Source: Anolis sagrei (lineage: Eukaryota; Chordata; Lepidosauria; Squamata; Anolidae). From it: a stretch of DNA of 64,000 bases. The notes beneath the pieces were generated by a model. That model had not been told where the DNA came from, ran no database searches, and was given only the letters and a program-made list of their open reading frames with translations. This document shows positions 51,242 through 62,834 of this stretch, piece after piece. Location of the stretch: contig NC_090024.1 in the NCBI RefSeq assembly GCF_037176765.1, forward strand, positions 196,288,278 to 196,352,277, read 5' to 3'. The position numbers were made by a program, and so were the translations under genes. Position 1 is the first letter of the stretch; every line of letters begins with the position of its first letter.

Positions 51242-52040
51242 TTGAAGTGCACAGAATTAATATATGAATTTTTTTAGCTTTACATCTACCTTTTCCTTTT
51301 TTATTGGTGCAGGTTATCATTTGGCTTTTTTTAAGGACATGTTTCGTTGGAATCACTGGACACGCAGGAGCTTTTTCTGCTCTTGGACCTATTTCTGTGT
51401 ATGGAAGAGGGACATTCACATGGGAAAGCACAAGCCATCTTTTGCTCATGCTGTGTTTGCCTTACCCTCTAATCAACCCGATTGCTTCACAGACAAAGAC
51501 TAAAGTGACTGTAACATTCTTGTTAAAGCGAAAGTGGCTTGAAGAATAGTTCTGAGGAACTCAAAGTGTGGTCATTAAAGATGTTTGTGTTAAGACATTT
51601 TTGGCAGAGAAGCCAAGTCACATTTTTCTTTTGTTATGTTTGTATTAGCTTCTCTGTTGATTATATGAAGATCTAAGACAACACCTGTGTATTACAACAC
51701 CTGTGTTCTGGAAGATGTGTTGATTTATCCTTAATTCTCAAACTTAGCATTAGGCAAAGCATAATGCCAGCTAGTTCAGATGACAGAAAGCAGTCGTAAT
51801 GGGGTAGAGCCATATTGACTGTCCTGTGTCCCCTAATGAAGTTGGCAGCCTTTCATGCTCTGCCCTGGCTGTCAGCATTATTTAGATTACTTTGAATACT
51901 CATGTATAAGTCTAAATGTTTTATTTTTAAAATTAACCCAAAATACCTGGATCAACTTATCAGTGGGTCAATCTGAGTAGGGTATCTTAACTCTTATTTA
52001 AAAAAAGGGAAATATTTCCTTCTGTAATACAGAGGTGAAA
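51242..52040. other. No gene seen
   Basis: A 79-codon frame at 51264-51503 has no recognised domain. Possible decayed copy of the transmembrane exon region near 51300-51340; otherwise nothing. Confidence 0.35.
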
Positions 52041-52048
52041 AACTAGAG

Positions 52049-52445
52049 CAGGGGTCACCAAACCAAGGCCCGTGGGCTGGATGCGGCCCTCCAAAGTCAT
52101 TTACTTGGCCCCTGCCCTAAACGTTAGATGTAGGGTTGCCCTAAGTCTGAAACGACTTGAAGGCACACAACAACAACAATCCCAATTAACGACTATCTCA
52201 TCAGCCAAAAACAGGGCCACATTTCCCATTGAAATACTGGTATGTTTATGTTGGTTAAAATTGTTCTTAATTTTAAATATTGTATTGTTCTTTCAGGTAT
52301 TTTTGCACTACAAATGAGATATGTGCAATATAGGGATTTGTTCATTTTTTTTTTTTTAGAAACTATAGTTGCACGCCCCCCCCCCCCCCAAACAATCTGA
52401 GGGATCATGAACCGGCCCTCTGCTTAATAAGTTTGAGGACCCCTG
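52049..52445. mobile_element. hAT-type MITE
   Basis: 397 bp with ends CAGGGGTC and GACCCCTG and an 8-bp duplication AACTAGAG / AACTAGAC (52041-52048 and 52446-52453, one mismatch). No coding potential; contains poly-T and poly-C runs. Confidence 0.85.
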
Positions 52446-52720
52446 AACTAGACTTTAGTCTTTAGGGAGCATTTACATTAACCACTGACCCCCTCTAATC
52501 TCTCCACCATGGCTCCTCTTCTGGCCTTTTTAAGTGCTTAGATTAGAAAATGCTAGTGGCAGTGGTCAGAGTTGGCTAGTCCCCTAAAACAGCATTGGTA
52601 CTTTCTGCTCTCCATAAAATGACCTTTGACACATCCATTGGTCATATAAAAATCCACTGTTTTGACCCTCAACTAACACATGAGTAAGTACAGTAATTTT
52701 ATCTGAATGTTCTGAAAGTT

Positions 52721-52833
52721 TAAAGAGGGGATATCTTCAGGTAACCTAATATCTCGTATAAATCTACAATTACTTGCTGTAATTGTAGATTTATACAAGA
52801 GATATTAGGTTACCTGAAGATATCCCCTCTTTA
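52721..52833. repeat. AT-rich long palindrome
   Basis: 113 bp: arms of about 54 bp beginning TAAAGAGGGGATATCTTCAG and ending with its inverse, around a 5-bp centre TTGCT. The arms differ only by a 2-bp indel. Confidence 0.92.
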
Positions 52834-52834
52834 T

Positions 52835-52893
52835 AGAAATAATATATAAATCTACAATTACTTGCTGTAATTGTAGATTTATATATTATTTCT
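52835..52893. repeat. Second palindrome sharing the same core
   Basis: 59 bp: arms of 27 bp (AGAAATAATATATAAATCTA...) with the same CTACAATTAC-TTGCT-GTAATTGTAG core as the first palindrome, one base after it. Confidence 0.92.
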
Positions 52894-53369
52894 GTTGATT
52901 AGAATTTTCTTTGAAATTTGTGCTTTGGAAGAAGTTGATTCTCTCCACCACCACCCCGCCCCCACCCCATGCCCCATTTGTTCTCCCAAAATAACTTGTT
53001 GTGTGCACAGGGAGATTGCTTTCCTCAAATGGCATTAAGTAGTTAAATATGCATCATAAATAAATTCCTAAAAAGCCAGTACAGCTCTTTTTCAATGTAA
53101 CATTATTCAAGATATAATACAGTCTTTATAACTGCGTGGTACTGCAATAAACGCCAGTTAGGTGGCACTTATTTACCTGGGAGATAAGATTTGTTTCTAG
53201 GAGGTTGTGTAAATGTTTTCATTGAGAATCTGCATTTTATATGGAGGTTAAATTGTTTGTTCTTCTAATTGTTTACCCAGCATAATGAGTCTTTACATGT
53301 ACTGAGGACTGAATCAGACTGCAGCAGCTACAAACACACCACGTTAGATTCCTCTGCCAGCCCTTGGCT

Positions 53370-53580
53370 GCACCTATTTTGTAGAATTAATGCAGTTTGT
53401 CATCACTGAAACTGGCATGGCTCCAGGCAATGGAATCCTGGGAGCTGTTGTTTTACAAGGTCTTTACCCTTTGCTACCAAACATTGCTAAACTACGTATG
53501 TATTCCAGGATTCCTTAGCATTGAGCCATGGCAGTGAAAGTGTGTCAAACTACATTAATTCAACAGTGAAGATGTGCCCC
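53370..53580. repeat. Palindromic MITE
   Basis: 'tagaattaatgcagtttgtc' at the left and 'gtcaaactacattaattcaa' at the right, with 'ggaatcctgggagctgttgt' inside; same family as 6145-6350. Confidence 0.7.
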
Positions 53581-54480
53581 TTATTTACATAGTGCCTGTT
53601 CTCCTCTCTAGGAGAATTACAGTTCTCCTCCTAGACAAGGTTGAGTATTTTAGTTTTATCAGGGTGGTACCTTTCCTACAACATGCGCCAGAGGATGAAT
53701 GTTACATTTAAAGGTATTCTATCCAGAACATGAAATATTTGGCAACAGTCAAAGGTCTCTGAACGCCACTCAATTATACAAATCTCTTAGCAACAATGTG
53801 CAATGTTTACAGTGGACTCTACAGAAAATGCTTCAGCTGTCCTGCACAAAAAGAAAAACCAACCTGTTTAGCAAGTCTGGCAAATCCTGGTTTATTATCA
53901 GTAAATGTCCGATTTTTATATCTATTTTATATACCTGTATTCCAGGGGTCATGTAAAAATGTCTTGGACAGAAAGAGGTCATGAGGAGAAAAGGTTTAAA
54001 CAGTTCTGAGCTAGAGAACAGAATCAGGGGATTTATTTTATAATTGATCAACAGAAATTCACATCTTTTTGTCCCACCTTTGTATGTCCAAAGTAAGGAA
54101 AGTACAAGCAGTGGTCCACATGTAGCCTCCCCCAATCACCTTGAATTCTTAATTGAACCATTTTCAGGCAATTCTTCCCCCCTCCCCCAACCTGTTCTCA
54201 AAATGAAGAAAACCCCCATATATAGCAGGAGTTAAACTTAAAAATGTACTTGTTCTGATTTACAAATTCATCTTAGGATCAAACCTACAGAACATAACTT
54301 GTTTGTAACTTGGAGACTGCCAATAATCCAGTTCAAAGCAGATAATCTGGATTCAGAAAAAAGGATTTTATAGCAGTGAAGATAGGGGCACAGTGTCTAC
54401 AGGAAACAAAATATACAAACTGAGCTAAGAGTGATATGTTCCCATCAGGTGTCATCACCGGACACATGAGAAATCACCTG

Positions 54481-54620
54481 GGGCGGATCCAGACAGGCCT
54501 TTATTCCAGGAGAATCCACATTTTAAAAATGCAGATTTTCCTGGGGGCCTGTCCACAACCACCCCAGAAAGTGCATGCTTTCTGGGGTGGGTGTCTAGAT
54601 GCTCTCACGGGACTGGCCCG
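54481..54620. repeat. Hairpin-forming repeat
   Basis: Nested inverted words: CCACCCCAGAAAG-TGCATG-CTTTCTGGGGTGG at 54563-54594, inside 'agacaggcctttattccagg' / 'cctgggggcctgtcca'. Probably a palindromic MITE. Confidence 0.6.
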
Positions 54621-54909
54621 CAAGAATGTCTGGATGCCACTTTAGCTTTCACGACTCTGCTACCCCTTCCATGGACCACATCTGTGCTTCATGATACACT
54701 GGAAGCAATGTGTATGTGTGCGTGTGCGTGTAAAGCAAGCTTTGGATAGCATAGGGAAGAGTTAATACTCCTGTGCTGTTAACTTTTCTGTCTGTGCCCC
54801 TGTGACCCTATTTAGAAGATTTCCCTTCACTTTCTATCCCTGTGTTAATTGGGATTTGAACATTTTGGCTTTTGTGGAAACTCTCTAAGTTTCCTCATTC
54901 TTTTGAAAG

Positions 54910-55064
54910 GCATGGAGAACTACAGTGCAAATAAAGACGAGGATGAGGTTGCAGTTTATGATTACAAAAAGAAAACAAAACCCTACCTTTGTATTTTGCC
55001 TTGCCTGCCTCTGGATGATGAAACAGTTCCTCAGAAAGGAAATTATGACTTCCTTTTAGCATGA
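54910..55064 (+). CDS. Possible alternative terminal exon (cytoplasmic tail)
   Basis: After TTCATTCTTTTGAAAG an open stretch reads MENYSANKDEDEVAVYDYKK and continues to a stop at 55062-55064. The acidic, Tyr-containing start has some likeness to the CD46 CYT2 tail. However, it is open only if entered in phase 1, and the transmembrane exon leaves in phase 2, so a missing intermediate exon or a different gene would be required. Low certainty. Confidence 0.3.
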
Positions 55065-55509
55065 CTCACCAAGAACGCAGTAGTCATAGAGATAATTACA
55101 TCAATGGATTGGCTTTGGCCACATTAGACATGTCACTATCAATATATAGGTGATCTTCCATCAGAGAAAGTCAGTCTAAAGTAAGAAAACAGTAATCTCC
55201 CTGTGTAGTTGTATAGCTTCTGAAATATTCTGCATGATTAAATAATATACTCAAGTCAGGGAGTGCCTATTTTTGAAATCTGTGCCCAGGTCTGTGAATT
55301 CCATCACAAGGGTGGCTTATGTCTCTCATCCCCCTTTTATTGTCTTCCACAAAATAGTATTTTCTTTTGAGGGGCTGTTTATGGTCCAAAAACCATTGCA
55401 TTTTTTAAGTGGCTTTTGATGTGGTTCCATTATTTGTGCTCATTTCCATTGTTAATTTTTTTCTCTGCTTATTGCAGTGTTTTATAAGTTTTATTGTAGT
55501 TTTCATTCT

Positions 55510-56393
55510 AAATCAGCCAAGTTCTTGTTCAAACCTTCTTAATGCCTTAACCCCTTAATACAGTTCCTCACATTGTGGTGACCACCAACCACAACATTAT
55601 TTTCGTTGCTACTTCATAACTGTAATTTTGCTACTGTTATGAATTGTAATGTAAATATCTGATATGCAGAATGTATTTTCATTAACTGGATGAAATTTGG
55701 TAAATACCTGATACACCCAAATTTGAATACTGGTGGGGTTGGAAGGTTGATTTTGTCATTTGGGAGTTGTAGTTGCTGGGATTTATAGCTCACCTGTAAT
55801 CAGAGCATTCTGATCTCCACCAACGATGGAATTGAGCCAAACTTAGCACACAGAACTCCCATGACCAACAGAAAATACTGGAAGGGTTTGGTGGGCATTT
55901 CCCCTGAGTTTTGGGGATGTAGTTCACCTACCTCCAGAGAGCATTGTGGACTCAAACAATGATGGATCTGGACCAAACTTGGAACAGATACTCAATACGC
56001 CCAAATATGAACACTGGTAGAGTTTGGGAAAACAGACCTTGACATTGGGGAGTTGTAGTTGCTGGGATTTATAGTTCACCTACAACCAAAGAGCACTCTG
56101 AACCCAGCCCAAAATGGACCTTCACCAAACTTGGCATACTACCTACATGGCCAACATGGCCAACTAGAGGGGTTGCGGGGTGGAGGCTGTTTTTGAATTC
56201 TGGGAGTTGTAATTCACCAATACCAAAAAGAAGAAGCACAGGTGGAGAGATCTTCAGCTTTCGCTGCCAAAAGGGTTTCTAAGTGTATCAGAAGTATGTG
56301 TCTTCTAATGGTCTTTGGCGACCCCTCTGAAACCCCATTGTGAACCCCCCCCCCCCCCAGGGTCCTGACTTCCAGGTTGAGAAACACTATTCT
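55510..56393 (+). mobile_element. hAT-type non-autonomous element with internal minisatellite
   Basis: Same family as 25328-26070: GTTGCTACTTCATAACTG and CTGATATGCAGAATGTATTT at the left, 'gaccaaacttggaacagat' minisatellite inside, and CAGGTTGAGAAACACT at the right end. The left terminal repeat is decayed. Confidence 0.65.
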
Positions 56394-57373
56394 AATGTGT
56401 GTACTTGCGTTGCTGTGAAAAGGAAAAGTATAAATGCTTGGTTTCAATAAACAGGGAAGGCTTTCTTTTCAGATTAAGAGAGGAATGTACATTGATGTTG
56501 TTGATGTTGTGAATATTAAATAGCCTTATAAATGTATAAATTCAGTTTAGAAACTAATCTTCATTCACTTTAGAAAGCAAGCAATGATGTTTCCCATTTA
56601 TTCCGAAGCCAGAGATAGCTCTGCATTCTCCACTGGACACATGGACTGACTCCAAGGAATGGGTCTGTCCAACTCCCACTCAGAAAAGCCAAAAGAGCTT
56701 TGAATTGGCATGTATATTTGTCTGAAATTAATGAATGCACTCTACTTTTAGTAATAAGCAAAGAACTTTAGCCGTGAGACTGCATTTTCTAGATTACTGC
56801 TGGGAATTTCCATGGTTCATGGTTTCCTTCCCAGCAGATGAGATTTTATTATTATTTTCCATGAAGACAGCTTATATTTATGGGAACTCTATGAAAGGGA
56901 GGGCCCTGCATACTGAGGGCTGTGGCTTCCTTTATTAAACCAAACAAACACCAAGAAGAGGTGGTATCTCAGAAAACTTCTTTCAAGATGCAAATACAGT
57001 ATCTACTGAAATCCAGAAATCTGCTAAGAAACACATAAAACAATCACCCATTGATTCAAAAGGTGCAATACATGCCCCGGTCCCCAAAAATGGGAGCACT
57101 AAGGACTGTAGCAATAATTGAATCATTACACTGATCTTGTATGCTATCAAAGTGATAAAATGAAAACTTCTCCTTTTTTTTTACATATAGGCATCATGAA
57201 ATGCCATTTGAAAGAAGCACTAGAAGTCATATTTGAAACATACTTTGAGCATTTGAAAACACCCAAAAGTTTCAAATGAAAACCAATCTGTGCCCTTGAT
57301 TGTGCATCTTATGAGAAACTTGATTTCTCTTTTAAAAAGGCATGCCAAAGCACTTTATTGGCCTGATATGCAA
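56394..57373. other. No gene seen
   Basis: Unique-looking AT-rich sequence without recognised exon or repeat. An AATAAA is at about 56446. Confidence 0.4.
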
Positions 57374-58690
57374 TCTATCTATCTATACACATAATAAAAG
57401 TGAAAATGTGTGTAGTGGCAGACATGTCCACTTACACAGACAGCCTCCCGCATTCACAAACAACTATAATCCACAATGCTGGGGAACCACCAAAGCACTC
57501 CCTCCAAGGACATTTCAGGTTACAGCGGGTGCCATGAACATGTCTCCCAACCCCTGCCAATGTCCTCCCCAAACACCATACTGCTTGCAACCCAAGTGAA
57601 GGCTTTCATTCAAGGACAATTTCATCCTAGATGTTCTATTTTCCCTCCAGAATGGACATCCCAAGGTTCCTTTCTCTTTCCATGAGTGTGGAAATTTCAT
57701 GATTCTGCCCACTGCTTTCCCTTAACCCTTTCCTATCATTTCCTATGTCACACAGCAAACAGGAATTGATTGACAACTGAACAAGAGGTTTGGAAAGAAT
57801 TGGCCATAATTTATAGGAGTTGTAGTTCACCTACATCCAGAGAGCACTGTAAACCCAACCAATGATGGATCTGGACCACACTTGCCATGGATGATGGGAT
57901 TTGCAGTACTTTCACTTTGGCTCCCACAGACCACTGCAACCCCACCAATGTGGACCTGGACCAAACTTACCACACAGACCCCCCCCCCCCCCCTCCCATG
58001 ACTCACTTTATGTCCTGGCATGGTTTGGGGAAGGATGGACCATGAATGATGGGATTTGCAGTACTTTCATCCACATCCAGAGACTACTGCGACCCTTTTG
58101 AATGATGGGCTTGGACAACACTTGGGACACAAAACCCACATGACCAACATAACAAACTGGAGGGGTTTGGAGTACTGACCCACTTGTATGGGAGTTATAG
58201 TTCACCCTACACCCAGAGCACTCTGAATCCCATCAGTGATGGATCTGCACTAAAAACATGACACACAAAAACCTGGTGACCAATAGAACATACTGGAAGA
58301 CTTTGGGGGAGGACTAAATTACATCCATGTAGGAGTTGTAATTCACCCTGCACCCAGAGCACTCTAAACTCCATCAATAACGGATCTGGACCAAACTTGA
58401 CACACAGATCCAACATGTCCAACTGTGAATACAGGTGGAGTTTGGAGGTGATTGCCCTGGGAATCTGGGAGTTGTAGTTCATCTGCTTCCAGATAAACTG
58501 TGACCCCCCACCACCACCACCTGCATTCCGACCAGGACCAAACTTGGCACAGAGAAGCCCCCTGTCCAACTGAACATACTGCAGGGGTTTGTGGGAATTG
58601 ACCTTGATTTTAGGAGTTGTAGTTTACCTTTATCCAGAGAGCCCTGAACCCAGCCAACATTGAATCCAGATCACACTCCAAACAGAGAAT
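57374..58690 (+). mobile_element. Helitron, non-autonomous, 3' end not found
   Basis: 5' terminus TCTATCTATACACATAATAA after A, resembling the minus-strand ends at 4508 and 60032. After about 400 bp of family sequence (shared with 59709-60032) comes a minisatellite with 'tgatggatctggaccaaact' units to about 58680. No CTRR end with hairpin is visible, so it is probably 3'-truncated. Confidence 0.7.
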
Positions 58691-59580
58691 GTAGTCGAGA
58701 AATCAGAAGAGGATGAAGTCTTGGAACAGCATCTATGAAGGAACTAGAGAAGATCCTGAAGCCCAGAAGGATATCATTAAATACACAACTTAGTATTCTA
58801 GCTTTTAAATACATGGTTGTATAAATTGGAGAATGAAGAAAGATAATGGGGGGGAAATCTACTTAATTGAAGCATGATATCAGAAGAGAGTTGCATCTGG
58901 TAAAAAAATGGCCCCAAAATTATTGAGTTCAAGTTCAAATCAAATTTCCCAGGAAGCGAAAAATGATTAAGAGAACTATCCTAATTTGGATTTACCATGA
59001 GATCATAAGACTTTCTGGAAAAAGCAAACACCCTTTATATAACTGATCACTTTCTGGTCTTCTAGTGTACTAATAACCTTGTATTGCTGACCACAACTGA
59101 GCAAGGTTAAATAAATATCAAGACAAAAGCTTCCTGCTTTCCTCCCAGGGAGGCAATACATAAGTTTTCTGCTGCCTGTTGCCTGAGTGATTTAGAGACT
59201 TAACTGATGAGATTAGTTGCTGCACAAAGTAGAAAAAGGAACAATACAAACACTGGGAGTCTATTTAAATAAGAGAGTTCTATAAAAGTACTGTTTAGAA
59301 ATAATGAAAAGAGGAAATGTTTCTTTCTTTGTTCATACAATACTTGGCTAGGTATTTCAGAATGATGGAAGGTTCTGGGAAGTACAGCACTGACAATCAT
59401 GGCTGGTGGCCATCTGAGCTAGAAAAGCCTCACCCTGCTGCTCTGGGCAGAGCCACCTGTCTCTAGACTTGATGGGCCAGTATGCCTAGTTTATACTGAT
59501 GGCCACTAACTAGAATTGCTTTTTGGAATCAAGACCAAATGCAGGATAGATGGGCTTGCCGAATGCCTACTACTATCCAG
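58691..59580. other. No gene seen
   Basis: Unique-looking sequence; a few short overlapping open frames without recognised domain. Confidence 0.4.
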
Positions 59581-59584
59581 GAGT

Positions 59585-59690
59585 GCATCTACACTAGAAT
59601 TAATGCAGTTAGACACCAGTTTTAACAGTCATGGATCAATACTCTGGAATCATGGGAGTTGTAGTTTTACAAGTTTTTGACAGATTACTA
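59585..59690. repeat. Palindromic MITE, left half
   Basis: 'catctacactagaattaatg', CAGTTAGACACC and 'catgggagttgtagttttac'; the right arm is absent. Confidence 0.6.
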
Positions 59691-59708
59691 TTGGTTCTTA
59701 TTTATTTA

Positions 59709-60032
59709 CTAGCTTGGATACCTGCCGTTTCCCAGGTTATTTGAAAAAGCCTTTTGGTTGAACGACAATTCACGTCATGGGTGGAGGAAACCCGTAAAAT
59801 TTAGGATGGAATTGTCCCCAAATGAAAGCATTCCTTGGGTGCTGGGCAGTATGGTGTTTGGGGAGAACATTGGCAGGGCTTGGGCTACATGTTCATGGTG
59901 CTCGCTATAACCTGAAATGTCATTGGCTTTTGGTGGCTCCTCAGAACTGTGGGTTGAGGCTGTTTGTGAGAGACTGCCTGTGGAAGTGGGTACCCCAGCC
60001 ACATACACACATACATTTATTATGTATATAGA
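59709..60032 (-). mobile_element. Short complete-looking non-autonomous Helitron
   Basis: 324 bp on the minus strand. 3' end CTAG (59709-59712) preceded by an imperfect hairpin; 5' end TCTATATACATAATAAATG at 60032. The interior matches the first 400 bp of the Helitron at 57374 in inverse orientation. Confidence 0.78.
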
Positions 60033-60169
60033 TATCAATTTACTGTATTTTACCCCGCTCTATCTCAACCCCAGAGAGGACTCAGAGTGGCTTCCAAACT
60101 GGCAATATTCAATGCTGCACAAAACATAAAAACATAGTAATTGGAATTGTAAATGTGATGTATTATTTC

Positions 60170-60343
60170 TTATATATAGTGACTCTTATTTTTGGTTTAA
60201 ATATGGATCTGTGCTGGTTTGACATGGGATGGTGATTTTTCTGTTTTTCTGTTGTATAGCATTGAATGTTTGCTAATTTTGTTGTTCACTGCCCTGAGTC
60301 CCTTCGAGGAGATAGGATGGTGTGTAAATAAAGTTTTATTATT
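60170..60343 (+). repeat. L2-like 3' end
   Basis: 'ttgttcactgccctgagtcc', 'ttcgaggagataggatggtg' and TGTAAATAAAGTTTTATTATT. Confidence 0.6.
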
Positions 60344-60589
60344 GTGTTGTTGAAGGCTTTCATGGCCGGAATCACTGGGTTGCTGTGAGTTTTCCAGGCT
60401 ATATGGTCATGTTCCAGAAGCATTCTCTCCTCTAGCAGGCATCCTCAGAGGTTGTGAGGTCTGTTGGAAACTTGGCAACTGGGGTTTATACATCTGTGGA
60501 ATGTCCAGGGTGGGAAAAAGAACTCTTGTTTATGCAAGTGTGAATGTTGCAATTAGCCACCTTAGTTAGCACTGAATAGCCTTGCAGCT
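60344..60589 (-). mobile_element. Penelope-like 3' end, minus arm
   Basis: 'gttgaaggctttcatggccg' and 'tatatggtcatgttccagaa', older relative of the element at 15656. Continues after the nested BovB at about 60855-60885. Confidence 0.75.
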
Positions 60590-60854
60590 ATTCATACTCC
60601 AGGAAATAACGCTCAACTGCTCACTGGAGGGAAGAATATTAGAGGCAATGCTGAAGTAATTTGGCCATATAATGAGATGACAGGAAAGCTTGGAAAAGAT
60701 GATACTGGGGAAAATGGAAGGAAAAAGGAAGAGAGGCCGACCAAGGTCAAGATGGATGGATGCTACCCTTGAAGTGACTGCCTTGATCTTGAAGGAGCTG
60801 GGATGGCCACAGCCAACAGAGCTCTGACATGGGCTGGTCCATGAAGTCAAAGCC
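60590..60854 (+). mobile_element. BovB LINE fragment nested in the PLE
   Basis: 'actgctcactggagggaaga', 'ggccatataatgagatgaca', 'gaccaaggtcaagatggatg' and 'gacatgggctggtccatgaa' are the DNA form of the BovB C-terminal coding region. Flanked on both sides by GCAGCT. Confidence 0.75.
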
Positions 60855-60914
60855 TGCAGCTTCAAAGCCTGGTTGCTTCCTGCCTTCACTTGCCTAGCTT
60901 CTAACAGACTTCGC

Positions 60915-61004
60915 AATCTCTGAGGGTGCCTGCTATAGATGTGGGTGAAACATCAGGAGACAATGCTTCCAGAACATGGCCATACTGCCCAGAAAACTCA
61001 CAGC

Positions 61005-61005
<1 letters not shown>
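60915..61005 (+). mobile_element. Penelope-like 3' end, plus arm
   Basis: 'tctgagggtgcctgctatag', 'gtgggtgaaacatcaggaga' and 'gaacatggccatactgccca', the inverse partner of 60344-60460. Confidence 0.72.
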
Positions 61006-61048
<43 letters not shown>

Positions 61049-61073
61049 TATTATTATTATTATTATTATTATT
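61006..61073. repeat. (AAT)n followed by (ATT)n
   Basis: About 13 AAT units then about 8 ATT units, so the run is itself palindromic. Confidence 0.9.
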
Positions 61074-61516
61074 AAGCCTTCTCTGTCAAAGAGTGTGTAG
61101 GGACTCAGGCTCATGAGCATTCCAAATAAACTCTGCACGAGCTCAGGAGTCCCCTAAAGGCCCCAGACAGCTGTGCAAGGAAGATGCCACAACTTGGATT
61201 CGGACTACAAAGGCTTATATTGCGTGCCAAGTAGTAAGGCAACAGTGTGCTCACTACACAAAAAAGGTTTGTCACGCCCTGCAACAGGGTTGCAAAGCTT
61301 TTATCACTTTAACAGAAAATTAAAAACACATTCTGATTGGTGTTCAAAGATCAATTATTCCATTGGTCTAAGCTGGCTAATACAGATTTTCATTGGATCT
61401 CTATAACTCTAACAAGCAGGTCAATAGCACAGTTATGTTTTCATGTCTCTGACCCTGAGCACTTAACTACAAAGCATCTGTGGGTCAGTCTTATCTACTT
61501 TTCTGTTTCAAATATA
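61074..61516. other. No gene seen
   Basis: No domain or clear family. Words such as 'ccaaataaactctgcacgag' hint at a repeat end, but I cannot place it. Confidence 0.35.
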
Positions 61517-61581
61517 TGAGGGGCATTCATTAAAGATTTCCCCTGACCCACTTCCTGTGGACTGAAAGCTTGGTACAGTTA

Positions 61582-62121
61582 TTAGTCCTTCTCTCCATAG
61601 GTGCCACCTAGGGACACAGACTTCTCCCATCTTTTTAAGCAACTGTAAACACTTGACTTGTAGGAGTCAACAGCCTGCTCCAAAATCCACGTTATGACTT
61701 CGGAAATCAGAGTCTCATCATCTGAAAAACACTTGCCATTCAAAAATAACTTCATTGTTGGAAAGAGATGGAAGTCTGATGGTACAAGGTTGGGTGAATA
61801 AGGGGGATGAGGTAGAATTTCAAAGCCACATGAGCATGCTTCCATTTGGGCAACATGTGAGTTTTGAATTGGTGCACTGTCTTGCAGAAGGCGGACACCT
61901 TGAGTGAGCATGCCACAGCTCTTGGTTTTGATGGCCTCCTTCAATTTCCGCAGTATAAGGGAGCTCTGGCGTGGGCTGGTCCATGAAGAGCCGGAGACGA
62001 CTGAACGAATGAACAACAAGTATGCCCCAGTGATCATGGTACCCTTTGCTAGGAAATCCATCAGTACTGTGCTAGTCCCAAAATACTCTGAGCATGACCC
62101 TGCCAGCCAGAAGCAGGACAT
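61582..62121 (-). pseudogene. Mariner transposase, C-terminal part
   Basis: Contains HPPYSPNLVPSDFHLFPTMK, the region of the third catalytic Asp in the mariner DD(E/D) triad, followed by FSDDETLISEV. The first part of this open frame runs through inserted BovB sequence, so the frame is not a native protein. Confidence 0.8.
61958..62021 (+). mobile_element. BovB 3' tip nested in mariner
   Basis: 'ctctggcgtgggctggtcca' and 'cgactgaacgaatgaacaac', the last about 60 bp of BovB with its CAACAA end. Confidence 0.75.
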
Positions 62122-62247
62122 ATGCCTTCTTTAGAGGTGGTGAGTCATGATGCTTCCATTGTTTTCACTGCATCGACTGGACTTTATTCTCATGATCATA
62201 GTGATGGACCCAGCTTTCATCCTGTGTGATCAGTCTGTTGACGACAT

Positions 62248-62675
62248 AAATCAAGAAATTGTTTTCTAAGATCTACAGAGACACTTAGCAAACAAGAGTC
62301 CAAAAGTGGCAGGCTAAAACCCAGAACCTCAATCAATGCCTAATACCAAATGAGACTCCCTCCTGGGCACACAGGAAACTGGGCGACTTGGAAGGCACTG
62401 AACAGACTGCGCTCTGTTCAGAGCCAACCTTAAGAAATGGGGCTACAAAGTGGAATCCATGACATGCGAGTACGGAGAAGAGCAAACCAGTGACCACCCA
62501 CTACAATGCAACCTGAGCCCTGCCACATGCACAGTGGAGGACCTTCTTATAGCAACACCAGAGGCACTCCAAGTGGCCAGATACTGGTCAAAGGACTTTT
62601 AATAGAATGCCAAGTTTACAAACTTTGTTTTGTTTTTAAAAAATACAATACAACTGTTTGTTTCACTCCTGACAC

Positions 62676-62734
<59 letters not shown>
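62248..62734 (+). mobile_element. LINE 3' end nested in mariner
   Basis: Same family as 23860-24830: 'gagactccctcctgggcaca', 'ctgaacagactgcgctctgt', 'gagccctgccacatgcacag' and 'aagtggccagatactggtca', with a (GATA)n tail. Confidence 0.75.
62676..62734. repeat. (GATA)n microsatellite
   Basis: About 14 GATA units, forming the tail of the LINE before it. Confidence 0.95.
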
Positions 62735-62834
62735 TGTTGAAAAAGTCCTCCTGGTTCTGAGAGCCTGAGAGCATTTGACTCATTCCTGCTTCTGAAAAGG
62801 TGTGAGCAGCTGGGCAATCCAGCGAGTGGATACC

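Noticed and set aside
51264-51503. 79-codon frame starting MNFFSFTSTF
   Set aside because: No domain; entering it from the transmembrane exon's phase gives a stop after a few codons.
60566-60916. 116-codon minus-strand frame
   Set aside because: Antisense of the BovB fragment.
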